Part shown: positions 19,275-26,774 of the stretch, piece by piece
Numbering within the stretch: the stretch's first letter is position 1
Layout of the letters: each line of letters begins with the position of its first letter
Assembly (NCBI RefSeq): GCF_017876115.1
Contig: NZ_JAGINO010000010.1
Span: 124,001 to 188,000, forward strand
From: Azospirillum picis
Lineage (GTDB): Bacteria > Pseudomonadota > Alphaproteobacteria > Azospirillales > Azospirillaceae
DNA length: 64,000 nt
Direction: 5' to 3'
Translations under genes and position numbers: made by a program
Notes under the pieces: generated by a model
The model's input: the letters and a program-made list of their open reading frames with translations, nothing else
Database searches by the model: none
Told to the model about the DNA's origin: nothing

Positions 19275-19469
19275 GGCGGCCTACGGAAACGGCTGGCCGG
19301 GGCGACCGTCGCCCCGACGCAAAGGGTGTGCCACAACCGGCGCCAGCCGAACAAGCACGGACCATGCCCTTTTGGAGACGGGGAGCGATGCGGTGCGCGC
19401 GTGCAACAACCGCCCCGCAAAATAGCCGTCACGGCAATCGTCCTCGTGACGAAGACCCCGTCCCCGCTG

Positions 19470-20018
19470 CTACATCAGCCGCCCGCCCGCCGCGGCGTCG
19501 GTGAGCAGCGGATAGCGTTCGGGGTCGGGGAGCTGGTAATGCCACCATTCCGAGGCGTAATGCTCCCAACCGGCGGCGGTCATCACGCCGAGCAGCAGGG
19601 CGCGGTTGCGCTGTTGCTCGCCGGTCAGGTCGCTGCGGCCATGGTGCGACCGTTCGGTCATCGCGTCGAATCCGGTTCCCATGTCCAGCGGGCGGCCCGA
19701 GGCGTCCAGCAGCGTCAGGTCGATGGCGACGCCGCGGGTGTGGTTCGAGCCCAGCCGGGGATCGGCGATGTAGGTCGGGTCGGGAAACGCCCGCCAAAGC
19801 CTCCATTGCGCCTCGGCCGGGCGGAAGGCATCGTACACCCGCAGCCGGCAGCCGATGCCGCGGGCCAGCCTGATGGCATCCTGCAGCCGGCGGGCCGCCT
19901 CCGGATGCAGCAGGCAGACGGCCGCCCGGTAGATCGGCCTGCCCGACAGGTTGTCGGCGGTGGCGTAGAGAAGCTCCAGATCGACGTCGAAGTCCGGAAG
20001 AGCGATTTCGGTCAGCAT
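19470..20018 (-). CDS. D-alanyl-D-alanine dipeptidase (VanX/DdpX-like, M15D)
   Basis: Zinc peptidase of 182 residues that cleaves D-Ala-D-Ala, either salvaging it from cell-wall turnover or, in VanX, removing it to permit glycopeptide resistance. The signature SNHTRGVAIDLTL supplies metal ligands H93 and D100, and EWWHY supplies catalytic E157 and ligand H160. RVYDAFRPAEAQWRLW contains the family Arg. No signal peptide is seen, so the enzyme is cytoplasmic. No vanA/vanH genes and no dipeptide transporter (ddpABCDF) are nearby, which favours a recycling role over resistance. It is transcribed divergently from tsaB with about 200 bases between. Confidence 0.9.
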   Translation of the reverse strand: MLTEIALPDFDVDLELLYATADNLSGRPIYRAAVCLLHPEAARRLQDAIRLARGIGCRLRVYDAFRPAEAQWRLWRAFPDPTYIADPRLGSNHTRGVAIDLTLLDASGRPLDMGTGFDAMTERSHHGRSDLTGEQQRNRALLLGVMTAAGWEHYASEWWHYQLPDPERYPLLTDAAAGGRLM

Positions 20019-20222
20019 GAGGCGGGCGATCGTTTGTCCACGGGAGACGGGAGCGCTCGTCTAGCATGTTTGCGATGGCGTGACGACGCCTTGGTGGTGG
20101 CCGTGATGGTGGCCGCAATGATCGCCATGGGGATGCCGCCCGCGACGCGGGGGTTTGCGGGACGGCCGCAGGCGGAGCCCCGCCGGACAGCCGGCGGAGA
20201 GGACGATGAGGAAGGTGGAGAG

Positions 20223-20963
20223 ATGAAGGTTCTGGGTCTGGACACCGCGACCTCCGGCTGCTCGGCGGCGCTGTGGGACGACGGGAGCGGCGGACAGCCG
20301 CGGATCACCGTCCGGCGCAGCCCGCCGATGTCGCGCGGGCAGGCGGAGGTGCTGGTGCCGCTGGCGCAGGAGGTGCTGGCCGAGGCCGGGACCGGCTTCG
20401 CCGCTCTCGACCGCGTCGCGGTCACCGTCGGGCCGGGCGCCTTCACCGGCCTGCGGATCGCCCTGGCCGCCGCGCGCGGGATCGCCGTCGCCCATGGCCT
20501 GCCGGTGGTCGGCGTCACCAGCTTCGACGCCATCGCCCACGGCATCCCGGCGGCGGACCGCGCCGGACGGCCGCTGCTGGTCGCCGTCGACAGCCGGCGC
20601 GCCGAGCCCTTCCTGCAGCTCTACGACGCGGCGCTGGCGCCGCTGGGCGAGCCGGCGATGCCCGATCCGGCGGCGGTTGCCGGCTGGCTGGCGGCGCTGT
20701 ACCCGGCGGGACCGCTGCTGCTGGCCGGGGACGGGGTGGCAGCGCTGCTTCCCCTGCTGCGCGACCGGGCCGACCTGGCGGTTGCCGCCGGCGACGGGCT
20801 GCCCGACGCCGCGGTGGTGGCGGCGCTGGGGGCCTCCCGCCCCGCCGGCCTGCCTGTGGAGCCCTTCTATCTGCGTCCGCCCGACGTCACGCTGCCGAAG
20901 GGAGCTGCCCAGGGAGCTACACAGGGAGCTGCACAGGGGACGGCATCGAGAGCCGGGGCATGA
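20223..20963 (+). CDS. tsaB: tRNA threonylcarbamoyladenosine biosynthesis protein TsaB
   Basis: Partner protein of 246 residues for TsaD in forming the t6A37 modification of ANN-decoding tRNAs. The ASKHA-fold N-terminal lobe is clear: MKVLGLDTATSGCSAALWDD, TVGPGAFTGLRIALAAARGIA and VVGVTSFDAIAHG. The C-terminus retains PFYLRPPDVTLPK and then adds a short Gly-Ala-Gln tail encoded by three 12-bp tandem repeats. ATG 20223 is preceded by a GGTGGAG site. Its stop overlaps rimI (ATGA), the usual tsaB-rimI pair, so the two are translationally coupled. Confidence 0.95.
   Translation: MKVLGLDTATSGCSAALWDDGSGGQPRITVRRSPPMSRGQAEVLVPLAQEVLAEAGTGFAALDRVAVTVGPGAFTGLRIALAAARGIAVAHGLPVVGVTSFDAIAHGIPAADRAGRPLLVAVDSRRAEPFLQLYDAALAPLGEPAMPDPAAVAGWLAALYPAGPLLLAGDGVAALLPLLRDRADLAVAAGDGLPDAAVVAALGASRPAGLPVEPFYLRPPDVTLPKGAAQGATQGAAQGTASRAGA
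20901..20936 (+). repeat. Tandem 12-bp repeat (3 copies) at the 3' end of tsaB
   Basis: Units 20901-20912, 20913-20924 and 20925-20936 follow the pattern GGAGCTRCMCAG and encode GAAQ-GATQ-GAAQ after the conserved C-terminus of TsaB. The repeat extends the protein beyond its usual end without disturbing the fold. Confidence 0.75.
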
Positions 20964-21433
20964 ACGCCCCGGCCGCCGTCGGCCTGCACCGCGCCGGCCC
21001 GCTGGAGGCCGGCGTCGTGGCCGCCCTCCAGCAGGCGTGTTTCCCCGAGGAACCCTGGGATGAGGCGTCCGTCGCCTCGCTGATCGCCCCGCCTGGCGGT
21101 TTCGCGGTCCTGGCGCTGGCCGGGCCGCAGGCGCCGGTCGGCTTCGTGATGACCCGCGTCGCCGCCGAGGATGCGGAAATCCTTGCCATCGGCGTGATGC
21201 CGGACGCCCGGCGCGGCGGGGTCGGCCGCCTGCTGGTCGAGGCGGCGGTCGAGGGAGCACGGGACCTCGGCGCGACTGCGATGTTTCTTGAAGTGGCCGA
21301 GGATAACCCGGCAGCTTCGACTCTATACAAGGCCTGCGGCTTTTTTTCCGTCGGCCGGAGGCCTGGATACTATAAGCGCCCGGATGGCCGGGTCGCGGCG
21401 CTTGTCCTGCGCCGCAATCTGGACGGAGCGTAG
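20960..21433 (+). CDS. rimI: Ribosomal protein S18-alanine N-acetyltransferase RimI
   Basis: GNAT acetyltransferase of 157 residues that acetylates the N-terminal Ala of ribosomal protein S18. The acetyl-CoA pyrophosphate loop is in ILAIGVMPDARRGGVGRLLV (R/Q-x-x-G-x-G/A as RRGGVG), followed by FLEVAEDNPAASTLYKACGF with the catalytic Tyr and YYKRPDGRVAALVLRRNL, all typical of RimI. ATG 20960 overlaps the tsaB stop by four bases. Its stop (TAG 21431-21433) is only three bases from the end of the convergent TusA-like gene, so the two transcripts must overlap or be terminated inside coding sequence. Confidence 0.92.
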   Translation: MNAPAAVGLHRAGPLEAGVVAALQQACFPEEPWDEASVASLIAPPGGFAVLALAGPQAPVGFVMTRVAAEDAEILAIGVMPDARRGGVGRLLVEAAVEGARDLGATAMFLEVAEDNPAASTLYKACGFFSVGRRPGYYKRPDGRVAALVLRRNLDGA

Positions 21434-21436
21434 GGG

Positions 21437-21691
21437 TTAATTTTTCTGCACCACCAGTCGATGGACTCCGTTCGGGTCATCCGTTCGTTCGGGGTGGACA
21501 GACAGAATGCTGTGTCCCAACTCCCTCAAGGATCGCGGTACGTTTTCCAAGGGTTCGCCTGCATTCAGCCGGACTTCGAGGGTCTGCCCGGCGGCCATCC
21601 GCTCCACCATCAACTTGGTTTTGACGAAGGTTAACGGACAAACCTGTGAGGTGATGTCGAGAAACAAGTCTGCGGAATTTTTTTCTGTCAC
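21437..21691 (-). CDS. TusA-like sulfur carrier protein with variant CPxT motif
   Basis: Small protein of 84 residues with the TusA fold (beta-alpha-beta-alpha-beta-beta). Visible elements are DITSQVCPLTFVKTKLMVERM, EVRLNAGEPLENVPRSLRELGH and HRLVVQKN. In canonical TusA the sulfur-carrying Cys lies in CPxP, with the second Pro capping the helix. Here it is CPLT, so the Cys is kept but Pro is replaced by Thr. Such variants occur in TusA-like proteins outside the tRNA 2-thiolation relay, so a role in sulfur trafficking is plausible but not assured. It is divergent from mucR, sharing an 89-bp regulatory region, and converges with rimI. Confidence 0.82.
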   Translation of the reverse strand: MTEKNSADLFLDITSQVCPLTFVKTKLMVERMAAGQTLEVRLNAGEPLENVPRSLRELGHSILSVHPERTDDPNGVHRLVVQKN

Positions 21692-21720
21692 CGATTCCTC
21701 TTTGTTTCAAAGGATGGATA

Positions 21721-21749
21721 TTGCACGCCGCAGAAAACCTCTTTATATG
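21721..21749 (+). promoter_or_regulatory. Candidate mucR promoter
   Basis: TTGCAC (21721-21726), 17 bases, then TATATG (21744-21749), about 32 bases before the mucR start. The surrounding 90 bases are unusually AT-rich, which also suits autoregulation, since MucR/Ros proteins bind AT-rich promoter DNA. Confidence 0.4.
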
Positions 21750-21780
21750 GAGAGGTACGAATGCCGCGGAGCAAGCTTAC

Positions 21781-22194
21781 ATGAGCAACGGGTCCCCTTC
21801 CAACGCGCTGTTGTCTCTGACCACGGAGATCGTGGCGGCGCATGTCTCCAACAATACAGTGGCACTGACCGATCTTCCGACCCTGATCGAGCAGGTCTAC
21901 AAGTCGCTGGCCAACGTCGGCACCGAGCCGCCGGTGGCGGAGGAGCGGCCGCAGCCTGCGGTGCCGATCAAGAAGTCGGTCACGCCGGACTATATTGTGT
22001 GCCTGGAAGACGGCAAGAAGCTGAAGATGCTGAAGCGCCATCTCAAGACGGCGTACAATATGACCCCAGAAGAATACCGCGACCGCTGGGGCCTGCCGAC
22101 CGACTATCCGATGGTGGCGCCGAACTACGCCCGCCAGCGCAGCTCGCTGGCCAAGCAGATCGGCCTCGGCACCCGCGCCCGCCGCGGCGCCTGA
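21781..22194 (+). CDS. mucR: MucR/Ros family zinc-finger transcriptional regulator
   Basis: DNA-binding regulator of 137 residues typical of alphaproteobacteria, controlling exopolysaccharide, motility or cell-cycle genes by binding AT-rich promoters in a silencer-like manner. The N-terminal half (LTTEIVAAHVSNN, LIEQVYKSLANVG) is the oligomerisation region. The C-terminal half holds the Ros-type finger: VCLEDGKKLKMLKRHLKTAY, MTPEEYRDRWGLPTDYPMVAP, then NYARQRSSLAKQIGLG. The finger begins with a single Cys (CLED), as in many MucR proteins that lack one classical ligand. It is divergent from the TusA-like gene. Confidence 0.93.
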   Translation: MSNGSPSNALLSLTTEIVAAHVSNNTVALTDLPTLIEQVYKSLANVGTEPPVAEERPQPAVPIKKSVTPDYIVCLEDGKKLKMLKRHLKTAYNMTPEEYRDRWGLPTDYPMVAPNYARQRSSLAKQIGLGTRARRGA

Positions 22195-22912
22195 TCCCCC
22201 GCCGCCCGCTGCCGCCTGCCGCGCCCGGTGGGCGGCCTGATGGCCGGGCAGGCTTCCATGGCGGGACATGCATTGGCCGCCGCGCCTGCCGGAGACCCTG
22301 GCAGGGATGCCGGCGCCAGACCGTCGGGGCCTGACCGCCCAGTTTCGCCTGCCCGGTTTTTCCTGCTCCGGTTCGAGCGACCGGCCACGGGCCACGGGCC
22401 ACGGATTGCGGGCCACGGATCGGGCCACGCCGACCAGGCCAGCCCGGCCGGGCGATCCTTACCTGCCCATCCTTACACGGCTGCCCTTCGGGATCGCCCT
22501 CACCGGGCCGCCACGCCATGCCGCAGGACAGGCGCCCGATCCTCGGCGACCACGATCCCGTCCACCCGTCCGTCCGCCGCCTGTCCGCCGACATCTCCCC
22601 TTGCAGGTCGTCCGATGGCTTCGCGCCGGACCGGAGGCCCGGACTCGGAGTCCCGAACCGGCCGCCGCGACCGCCGCCCGGGCCGACCATGGGTTGCGGC
22701 GGGCGCCTGTTGCGGCACCGCCAGTTCCGCTTTCACCCTATATGCACGCACATGATGTCGGTTGACCGGCAACCGTCGGGTCGTGTTATGCCTTGCCTTG
22801 CGTGCGGCGCCGCTCGTTCCGACCTGCCCGGCCGAAGCCTGCCGGGCCAAGACTTCCGGCAACGGGCGGCGGTGCCGCGCATCGTCCTGAACCACCGCAG
22901 CGGACCGTCGAC
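22195..22912. other. 718-bp gap without a recognisable gene; 7-bp direct repeats
   Basis: Several long open frames cross this GC-rich region, but none shows a Shine-Dalgarno site, family motif or plausible composition. At 22384-22429 the heptamer GCCACGG occurs three times in direct tandem, then again after short interruptions. The region may be a decayed gene or a long 5' region of olsB. No RNA gene or clear terminator was seen. Confidence 0.5.
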
Positions 22913-23797
22913 ATGGCTGATGCAAGCTTGGAGCAGACGGGCATGGCCCGGACGAGCCCGGAGCGGAGCGAGGAGACCCTCGTGGAAGCAGATCGCGAAG
23001 GCATGCCGGACGGCATCCGCCTGGGCAGCCTGGAGGTCAGGCTGGCGCAGTCCGCGGCGGAGATCGACTGGGCCCAGGCCCTGCGCTACCGCGTCTTCTA
23101 CGAGGAGATGGCGGCCATCCCCACCCCCGCCATGCAGGCTGCCCGCCGCGACTTCGACGGCTTCGACGAGGTCGCCGACCATCTGCTGGTCATCGACCAT
23201 GCGCGCGGCAACGGACCGGACATGGTGGTGGGGACCTATCGCCTGATCCGCCGCCCGGCGGCCGAGAAGATGGGCCGCTTCTATTCCAGCGACGAATACG
23301 ACATCGGCCCCCTTGCCGCCTATCCGGGCCAGGTGCTGGAACTGGGGCGGTCCTGCGTCGACGCCGGCTACCGCACACGGGGCAGCATGCAGTTGCTGTG
23401 GCAGGGCATCGCGGCCTACGTCTTCCAGCATGACATCGCCCTGATGTTCGGCTGTGCCAGCCTGCCGGGCACCGACCCCGGCGCCCTGGCGGAACCGCTG
23501 TCCTACCTGCACCACCACCATCTCGCCCCGCCGGAGCTGCGGGCGACGGCGCTGCCGGAACGCTACGTCTCGCTCGACCTGATGCCCAAGGAGCAGGTCG
23601 ACCCGAAGCGGGCGCTGAACATCCTGCCGCCGCTGATCAAGGGCTATCTGCGGCTCGGCGGCTTCATCGGCGACGGGGCGGTCATCGACCACCAGTTCAA
23701 CACCACCGACGTCTGCATCGTGGTGAAGACCGACCTGGTGACCGACAAATACTACAAGCACTACGAACGTCGCAGCCGCGACGGCCAGGCCGGCTGA
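22913..23797 (+). CDS. olsB: L-ornithine N-alpha-acyltransferase OlsB
   Basis: GNAT-related acyltransferase of 294 residues that links a 3-hydroxyacyl chain from acyl-ACP to ornithine, giving lyso-ornithine lipid, a phosphorus-free membrane lipid often induced by phosphate limitation. Family-typical segments are ALRYRVFYEEM, DHLLVIDHARG, VGTYRLIRR, FYSSDEYDI, VLELGRSCVDAGYRTRGSMQLLWQGIA, LMFGCASLPGTD and IKGYLRLGGFIGDGAVIDHQFNTTDVCIVVKTD. ATG 22913 gives the usual length; ATG 22943 is an alternative. It is followed after four bases by olsA, so the two synthesise ornithine lipid in sequence. Confidence 0.92.
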   Translation: MADASLEQTGMARTSPERSEETLVEADREGMPDGIRLGSLEVRLAQSAAEIDWAQALRYRVFYEEMAAIPTPAMQAARRDFDGFDEVADHLLVIDHARGNGPDMVVGTYRLIRRPAAEKMGRFYSSDEYDIGPLAAYPGQVLELGRSCVDAGYRTRGSMQLLWQGIAAYVFQHDIALMFGCASLPGTDPGALAEPLSYLHHHHLAPPELRATALPERYVSLDLMPKEQVDPKRALNILPPLIKGYLRLGGFIGDGAVIDHQFNTTDVCIVVKTDLVTDKYYKHYERRSRDGQAG

Positions 23798-23801
23798 GCC
23801 G

Positions 23802-24824
23802 ATGACCCCGACGGCGCGTGCCCTGGGATCGTCCGGCCGCGGCCTGCTGCGCCTGACGCTGTACCTGCTGTGGACCTTGCTGCTGATCCCGCTGCAGGCG
23901 CTGGCGGTGGCCCGCGACTGGCGGCTGTGCCGCACGCTGCCGGCCTTCTACCACCGGACCTGCACCCACCTGATGGGGCTGGACGTGGTGGTCCGGGGCG
24001 AGCGGGTGGTCGACGGGCCGGTGCTGTTCGTTTCCAACCACTCCTCCTACCTCGACATCACGGTGCTGGGCTCGCTGATCCCGGGATCCTTCGTCGCCAA
24101 GACGGAGGTCGGCTCCTGGCCGTTCTTCGGCCTGCTCGCCAAGCTCCAGCGCACCGTCTTCGTCGAGCGCAAGGCACGCTCGACGGTGGAGAAGCAGCGG
24201 GACGACATCGGCGGCCGGCTCGACGCCGGCGACAAGCTGATCCTGTTTCCGGAGGGCACCTCCAGCGACGGCAACCGCACCCTGCCCTTCAAGACGGCGC
24301 TGTTCGCGGTGGCCGCCCGCCGGATCGACGGCCGGCCCCTGACGGTGCAGCCGGTCAGCATCGCCCCTACCCAGCTCGACGGCATCCCGATGGGCTTCGC
24401 CTTCCGGCCCTTCTACGCCTGGTACGGCGACATGGACCTCGTGCCGCACCTGTGGCAGGCCTTCCGCCTGGGCGGCATGACGGTGGAGGTCGAGTTCCAC
24501 CGCCCGGTGACCATCGAGGAATTCACCAGCCGCAAGGCCCTGGCCGACCATTGCCAGCGGGCGATCGGCCAGGGGGTGGCCCGCGCCATCTCCGGCCGCA
24601 CCGGCGACGGCACCCCCGCCACCTCCCATGCCACCTCCCACGCCGCCTCTTCCACCGTCTCCAAGGCTCCGCCGGCCGATGCCCCGGCGGCGGTCGCTTC
24701 CGGAGCCGCCGCCGTCCCGGCAGCAGCGGTTTCCGAGGCCGGCGCGACTGCTGCCGTCTCTCCCGATTCCGCCGGCCAAGCCGCCGCTCCGGCGGTCGGC
24801 GACACCGCGCACGGGAGTGCTTGA
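23802..24824 (+). CDS. olsA: Lyso-ornithine lipid O-acyltransferase OlsA (PlsC domain)
   Basis: Acyltransferase of 340 residues that adds the second acyl chain to complete ornithine lipid. One N-terminal membrane helix (LLRLTLYLLWTLLLIPLQAL) is followed by the PlsC domain with HX4D as NHSSYLD (H80, D85), then SFVAKTEVGSWPFFG and LILFPEGTSSDGN with the FPEGT substrate motif. The last 70 residues are a low-complexity Ala/Pro/Ser/Thr tail (HATSHAAS and similar) not found in minimal family members. It begins four bases after the olsB stop, and its own stop abuts the promoter of tRNA-Gly. Confidence 0.92.
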   Translation: MTPTARALGSSGRGLLRLTLYLLWTLLLIPLQALAVARDWRLCRTLPAFYHRTCTHLMGLDVVVRGERVVDGPVLFVSNHSSYLDITVLGSLIPGSFVAKTEVGSWPFFGLLAKLQRTVFVERKARSTVEKQRDDIGGRLDAGDKLILFPEGTSSDGNRTLPFKTALFAVAARRIDGRPLTVQPVSIAPTQLDGIPMGFAFRPFYAWYGDMDLVPHLWQAFRLGGMTVEVEFHRPVTIEEFTSRKALADHCQRAIGQGVARAISGRTGDGTPATSHATSHAASSTVSKAPPADAPAAVASGAAAVPAAAVSEAGATAAVSPDSAGQAAAPAVGDTAHGSA

Positions 24825-24832
24825 TTCCGCTC

Positions 24833-24861
24833 TTGTATCTGCTGCGGCGGTCGCCTATAAA
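24833..24861 (+). promoter_or_regulatory. Sigma-70 promoter of tRNA-Gly
   Basis: TTGTAT (24833-24838), 17 bases, then TATAAA (24856-24861), placing transcription start about 24868, just before the mature tRNA 5' end at 24872. It starts nine bases after the olsA stop codon. Confidence 0.65.
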
Positions 24862-24871
24862 CAGCGGGCGC

Positions 24872-24945
24872 GCGGGTGTAGCTCAATGGTAGAGCAGAAG
24901 CTTCCCAAGCTTACGACGAGGGTTCGATTCCCTTCACCCGCTCCA
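24872..24945 (+). tRNA. tRNA-Gly (anticodon CCC)
   Basis: A 74-base tRNA with encoded CCA. The acceptor stem GCGGGTG (24872-24878) pairs with CACCCGC (24935-24941), discriminator U, then CCA. The D arm is AGCTCAATGGTAGAGC, the anticodon loop TTCCCAA gives CCC, and the T arm is GAGGGTTCGATTCCCTT. The top pair of the anticodon stem is a G-A mismatch. It reads GGG glycine codons. Confidence 0.95.
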
Positions 24946-25160
24946 AGTGCCGCATGGCTGTGGCCTTTCTTCCGGAAAATCCGGTCTCCCTTTTAAAAAA
25001 TCAGCCTCACCTCCGAGAGAGCCTGCGACGGTCCGTACTGCCTTGGGCATGCGGATGGGCACACTCTTTTGCGTTGCAGCGTCGCCGCACGCGTGGTTGC
25101 GGGGAGGGGATCGATCCCTGATGCTTGCCGTGTCGACCGCAAGCAGCAAAGGGGAATGCC

Positions 25161-25469
25161 ATGCCGCCGATCGAACGAGCCCGCCACCTGAGCCGGTTGC
25201 TGCAGGCGCGCTTCCGCATTGACCTGTTCTCCGCCCTGGTGGAGCGGGACTTTGAAAAGCGGCTTGCCGACACCATCCTGGAAGCGGAGCGCGACGCCTA
25301 TCGCCGGGGCCGCGAGGCTGCGCTGGCCGATCTCCGTGCCGGCGTCGGCGGTGCATCGGCCATCGGCGAGGCCGGTGGTCTGCGGGGTGAGACGGCCCGC
25401 ACGCTCAATCGGCGTTTTGAGGACGATCCGCGGCCCGGCGCGACGGCCGGGCAGTCCACGGCCATGTAA
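25161..25469 (+). CDS. Small hypothetical protein, helical and charged
   Basis: Encodes 102 residues starting MPPIERARHLSRLLQARFRI. The first 60 residues form charged amphipathic helices (LFSALVERDFEKRLADTILEAERDAYRRGREAALADLRAG), followed by a flexible Gly-rich end. No signal peptide, membrane helix or known family was recognised. AAAGGGGA lies 6 bases upstream of ATG 25161, which supports translation. Its 3' end overlaps, tail to tail, 65 bases of the minus-strand zinc-finger gene at 25405-25671. Confidence 0.6.
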   Translation: MPPIERARHLSRLLQARFRIDLFSALVERDFEKRLADTILEAERDAYRRGREAALADLRAGVGGASAIGEAGGLRGETARTLNRRFEDDPRPGATAGQSTAM

Positions 25470-25671
25470 GGCCGGCCCGTTCGGCACAGCCGTAATGCCA
25501 GGGGCGCTGGTCGCCATGGCCGGCCCAATGCGGTTCCCCCAGACGGATCGTTCGGCCGCAGGCGCAGCATAGCGGCCGTTCGCGCCGGGAAAGCCCGCCT
25601 CCGGCGGTTCCCGCCCCGATGCATCCGGGCGATGCCGGGTGGTGCCCATACCGGGCTATCGGTTCCCCCAT
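25405..25671 (-). CDS. Small treble-clef/LIM-like zinc-finger protein
   Basis: Encodes 88 residues. The central part carries C35-x2-C38 (LCCACGRTIRLGEP) and H59-x2-C62 (RPWHYGCAERAG), a CxxC...HxxC pattern typical of a single treble-clef or LIM-like zinc finger, with the conserved Gly-Glu-Pro and Trp between. A Shine-Dalgarno run AAAGGGGA sits directly before ATG 25671. The C-terminal 20 residues are basic and lie antisense to the end of the 102-residue plus-strand gene. I do not recognise a named family; the finger could bind nucleic acid or protein. Confidence 0.55.
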   Translation of the reverse strand: MGEPIARYGHHPASPGCIGAGTAGGGLSRRERPLCCACGRTIRLGEPHWAGHGDQRPWHYGCAERAGLTWPWTARPSRRAADRPQNAD

Positions 25672-26082
25672 CTTGTCCCCTTTCCTGGTCTTCCCCGGCC
25701 TTTTCCCCCGACCAGCGGCCTCTCCCCGTCACAGGTTCCGCACCCAGCAGCGGAACCGAAGCGCTGCGAGAATGACGTCAGCGGCGGCCGTTGCCAACGT
25801 CACTGATGGACAGGTCGGGAATCCGCGCACTCTGCCGGTAGGGCATATACCCGCAGAGTGCAGGAGCATGTCTGCTTCAATGTTGCTCCAGAGTTTTCAC
25901 AATAATCGCCACATCCACTCCCGCATGAAGACATGGTTGCTCTCGCGGACATTCGGTGGCGTGACGAGGTCCATCTTTGGTCTGCTTCCGGTCACATCAG
26001 TGTTCATATCCAGTTAACCAGACGGGACTAGCGTCCGCCGCCTTCGCTGCATTGCGGCATGTTCTTCGTGCGAAGGCGTTCC
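25672..26082. other. Intergenic region with one perfect hairpin, no gene seen
   Basis: This 411-bp region is less GC-rich than its surroundings. GCACTCTGC (25827-25835) and GCAGAGTGC (25853-25861) form a perfect 9-bp stem, extendable by GG/CC, with an AT-containing loop (GGCATATACC). It may be an operator or the end of a short transcript. Open frames crossing it lack ribosome-binding sites and coding-like composition. Confidence 0.5.
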
Positions 26083-26661
26083 ATGACGGCTTTTCTGCTG
26101 GATTATCTTCCGACATTCACCGCCATCTCTCCGATTGCTGCGACCGGGGTCGCCGGCCTGCTGGCAGGCGTGCTGTCGACGCTGCTCGGCGACCGGCGGG
26201 CGATCCTCGCGGCGCAGGCGACGGCATCCTCGCTGTTCCTGGTCCATTTCCTGCTGCTCGGCGCCCATACGGGCATGCTGATGTGCGGGCTGGGGCTGAT
26301 CCAGATGGTCCTGCGCCTGCCCCGGCGCATCGGTCCGGCACTGGCCGTCGCCTACGCCCTGACGGTGCCGGCGGCGCTGGCGGTGGCGGCGCTCACGTGG
26401 CAGGGGCCGATGTCGGCATTGTCGGCCAGCGGTTTCCTGCTGGCCACGCTCGGCCGCTGGCAGAGCGCCGTCGGCCCGATGCGGCTGTGCTTCATCGCGG
26501 CGACGCTGGTCGGCGCCGGGCACAACCTGCTGGCCGGCTCCGGCTTCGGCCTGGCGTCCGACGCGATGTCGCTCACCGGACATGGCGTCAGCCTGTGGCG
26601 GGGCGGCATCGGCCGGTCCCTGCTGCGGGGGCGGAACGCCGGGAACGCCATCCCGGCCTAA
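26083..26661 (+). CDS. YgjV family inner-membrane protein
   Basis: Membrane protein of 192 residues with about five to six hydrophobic helices: ISPIAATGVAGLLAGVLSTLL, ILAAQATASSLFLVHFLLLG, GMLMCGLGLIQMVLRL, ALAVAYALTVPAALAVAALTW and a further pair including FIAATLVGAGHNLLAGS. The arrangement, with a short loop after the second helix and the LIQMVLRLPRR segment, matches the YgjV family of bacterial inner-membrane proteins of unknown function. ATG 26083 is preferred (AAGG 6 bases upstream) over ATG 26059, which adds MFFVRRRS. The C-terminus ends in a basic tail. Confidence 0.75.
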   Translation: MTAFLLDYLPTFTAISPIAATGVAGLLAGVLSTLLGDRRAILAAQATASSLFLVHFLLLGAHTGMLMCGLGLIQMVLRLPRRIGPALAVAYALTVPAALAVAALTWQGPMSALSASGFLLATLGRWQSAVGPMRLCFIAATLVGAGHNLLAGSGFGLASDAMSLTGHGVSLWRGGIGRSLLRGRNAGNAIPA

Positions 26662-26774
26662 GGATCGGCTTTCCGCGAGGCAACATTCCCGGCCGGCCCC
26701 GGGGGCCGTCGGGAACATTCGGTCCGGCGGCCGGGTTGTGCCAACGACGGGGATGCACCGGAGGACCTGCCGCC

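Noticed and set aside
19470..20018. VanX-like dipeptidase considered as part of a glycopeptide-resistance cluster
   Set aside because: No vanA, vanH, vanR or vanS homologues nearby; a cell-wall recycling role is more likely.
22268..22765. 165-codon frame in the gap before olsB
   Set aside because: Arg/Pro/Ala-rich without motif or start signal; overlapping frames look equally open.
24872..24945. tRNA-Gly considered as an integration site for an island
   Set aside because: No integrase follows and no repeat of the tRNA 3' end was found downstream in the window.
25619..26017. 132-codon plus-strand frame in the 25.7-26.0 kb gap
   Set aside because: No ribosome-binding site, mixed composition, and it crosses a perfect hairpin; more likely non-coding.
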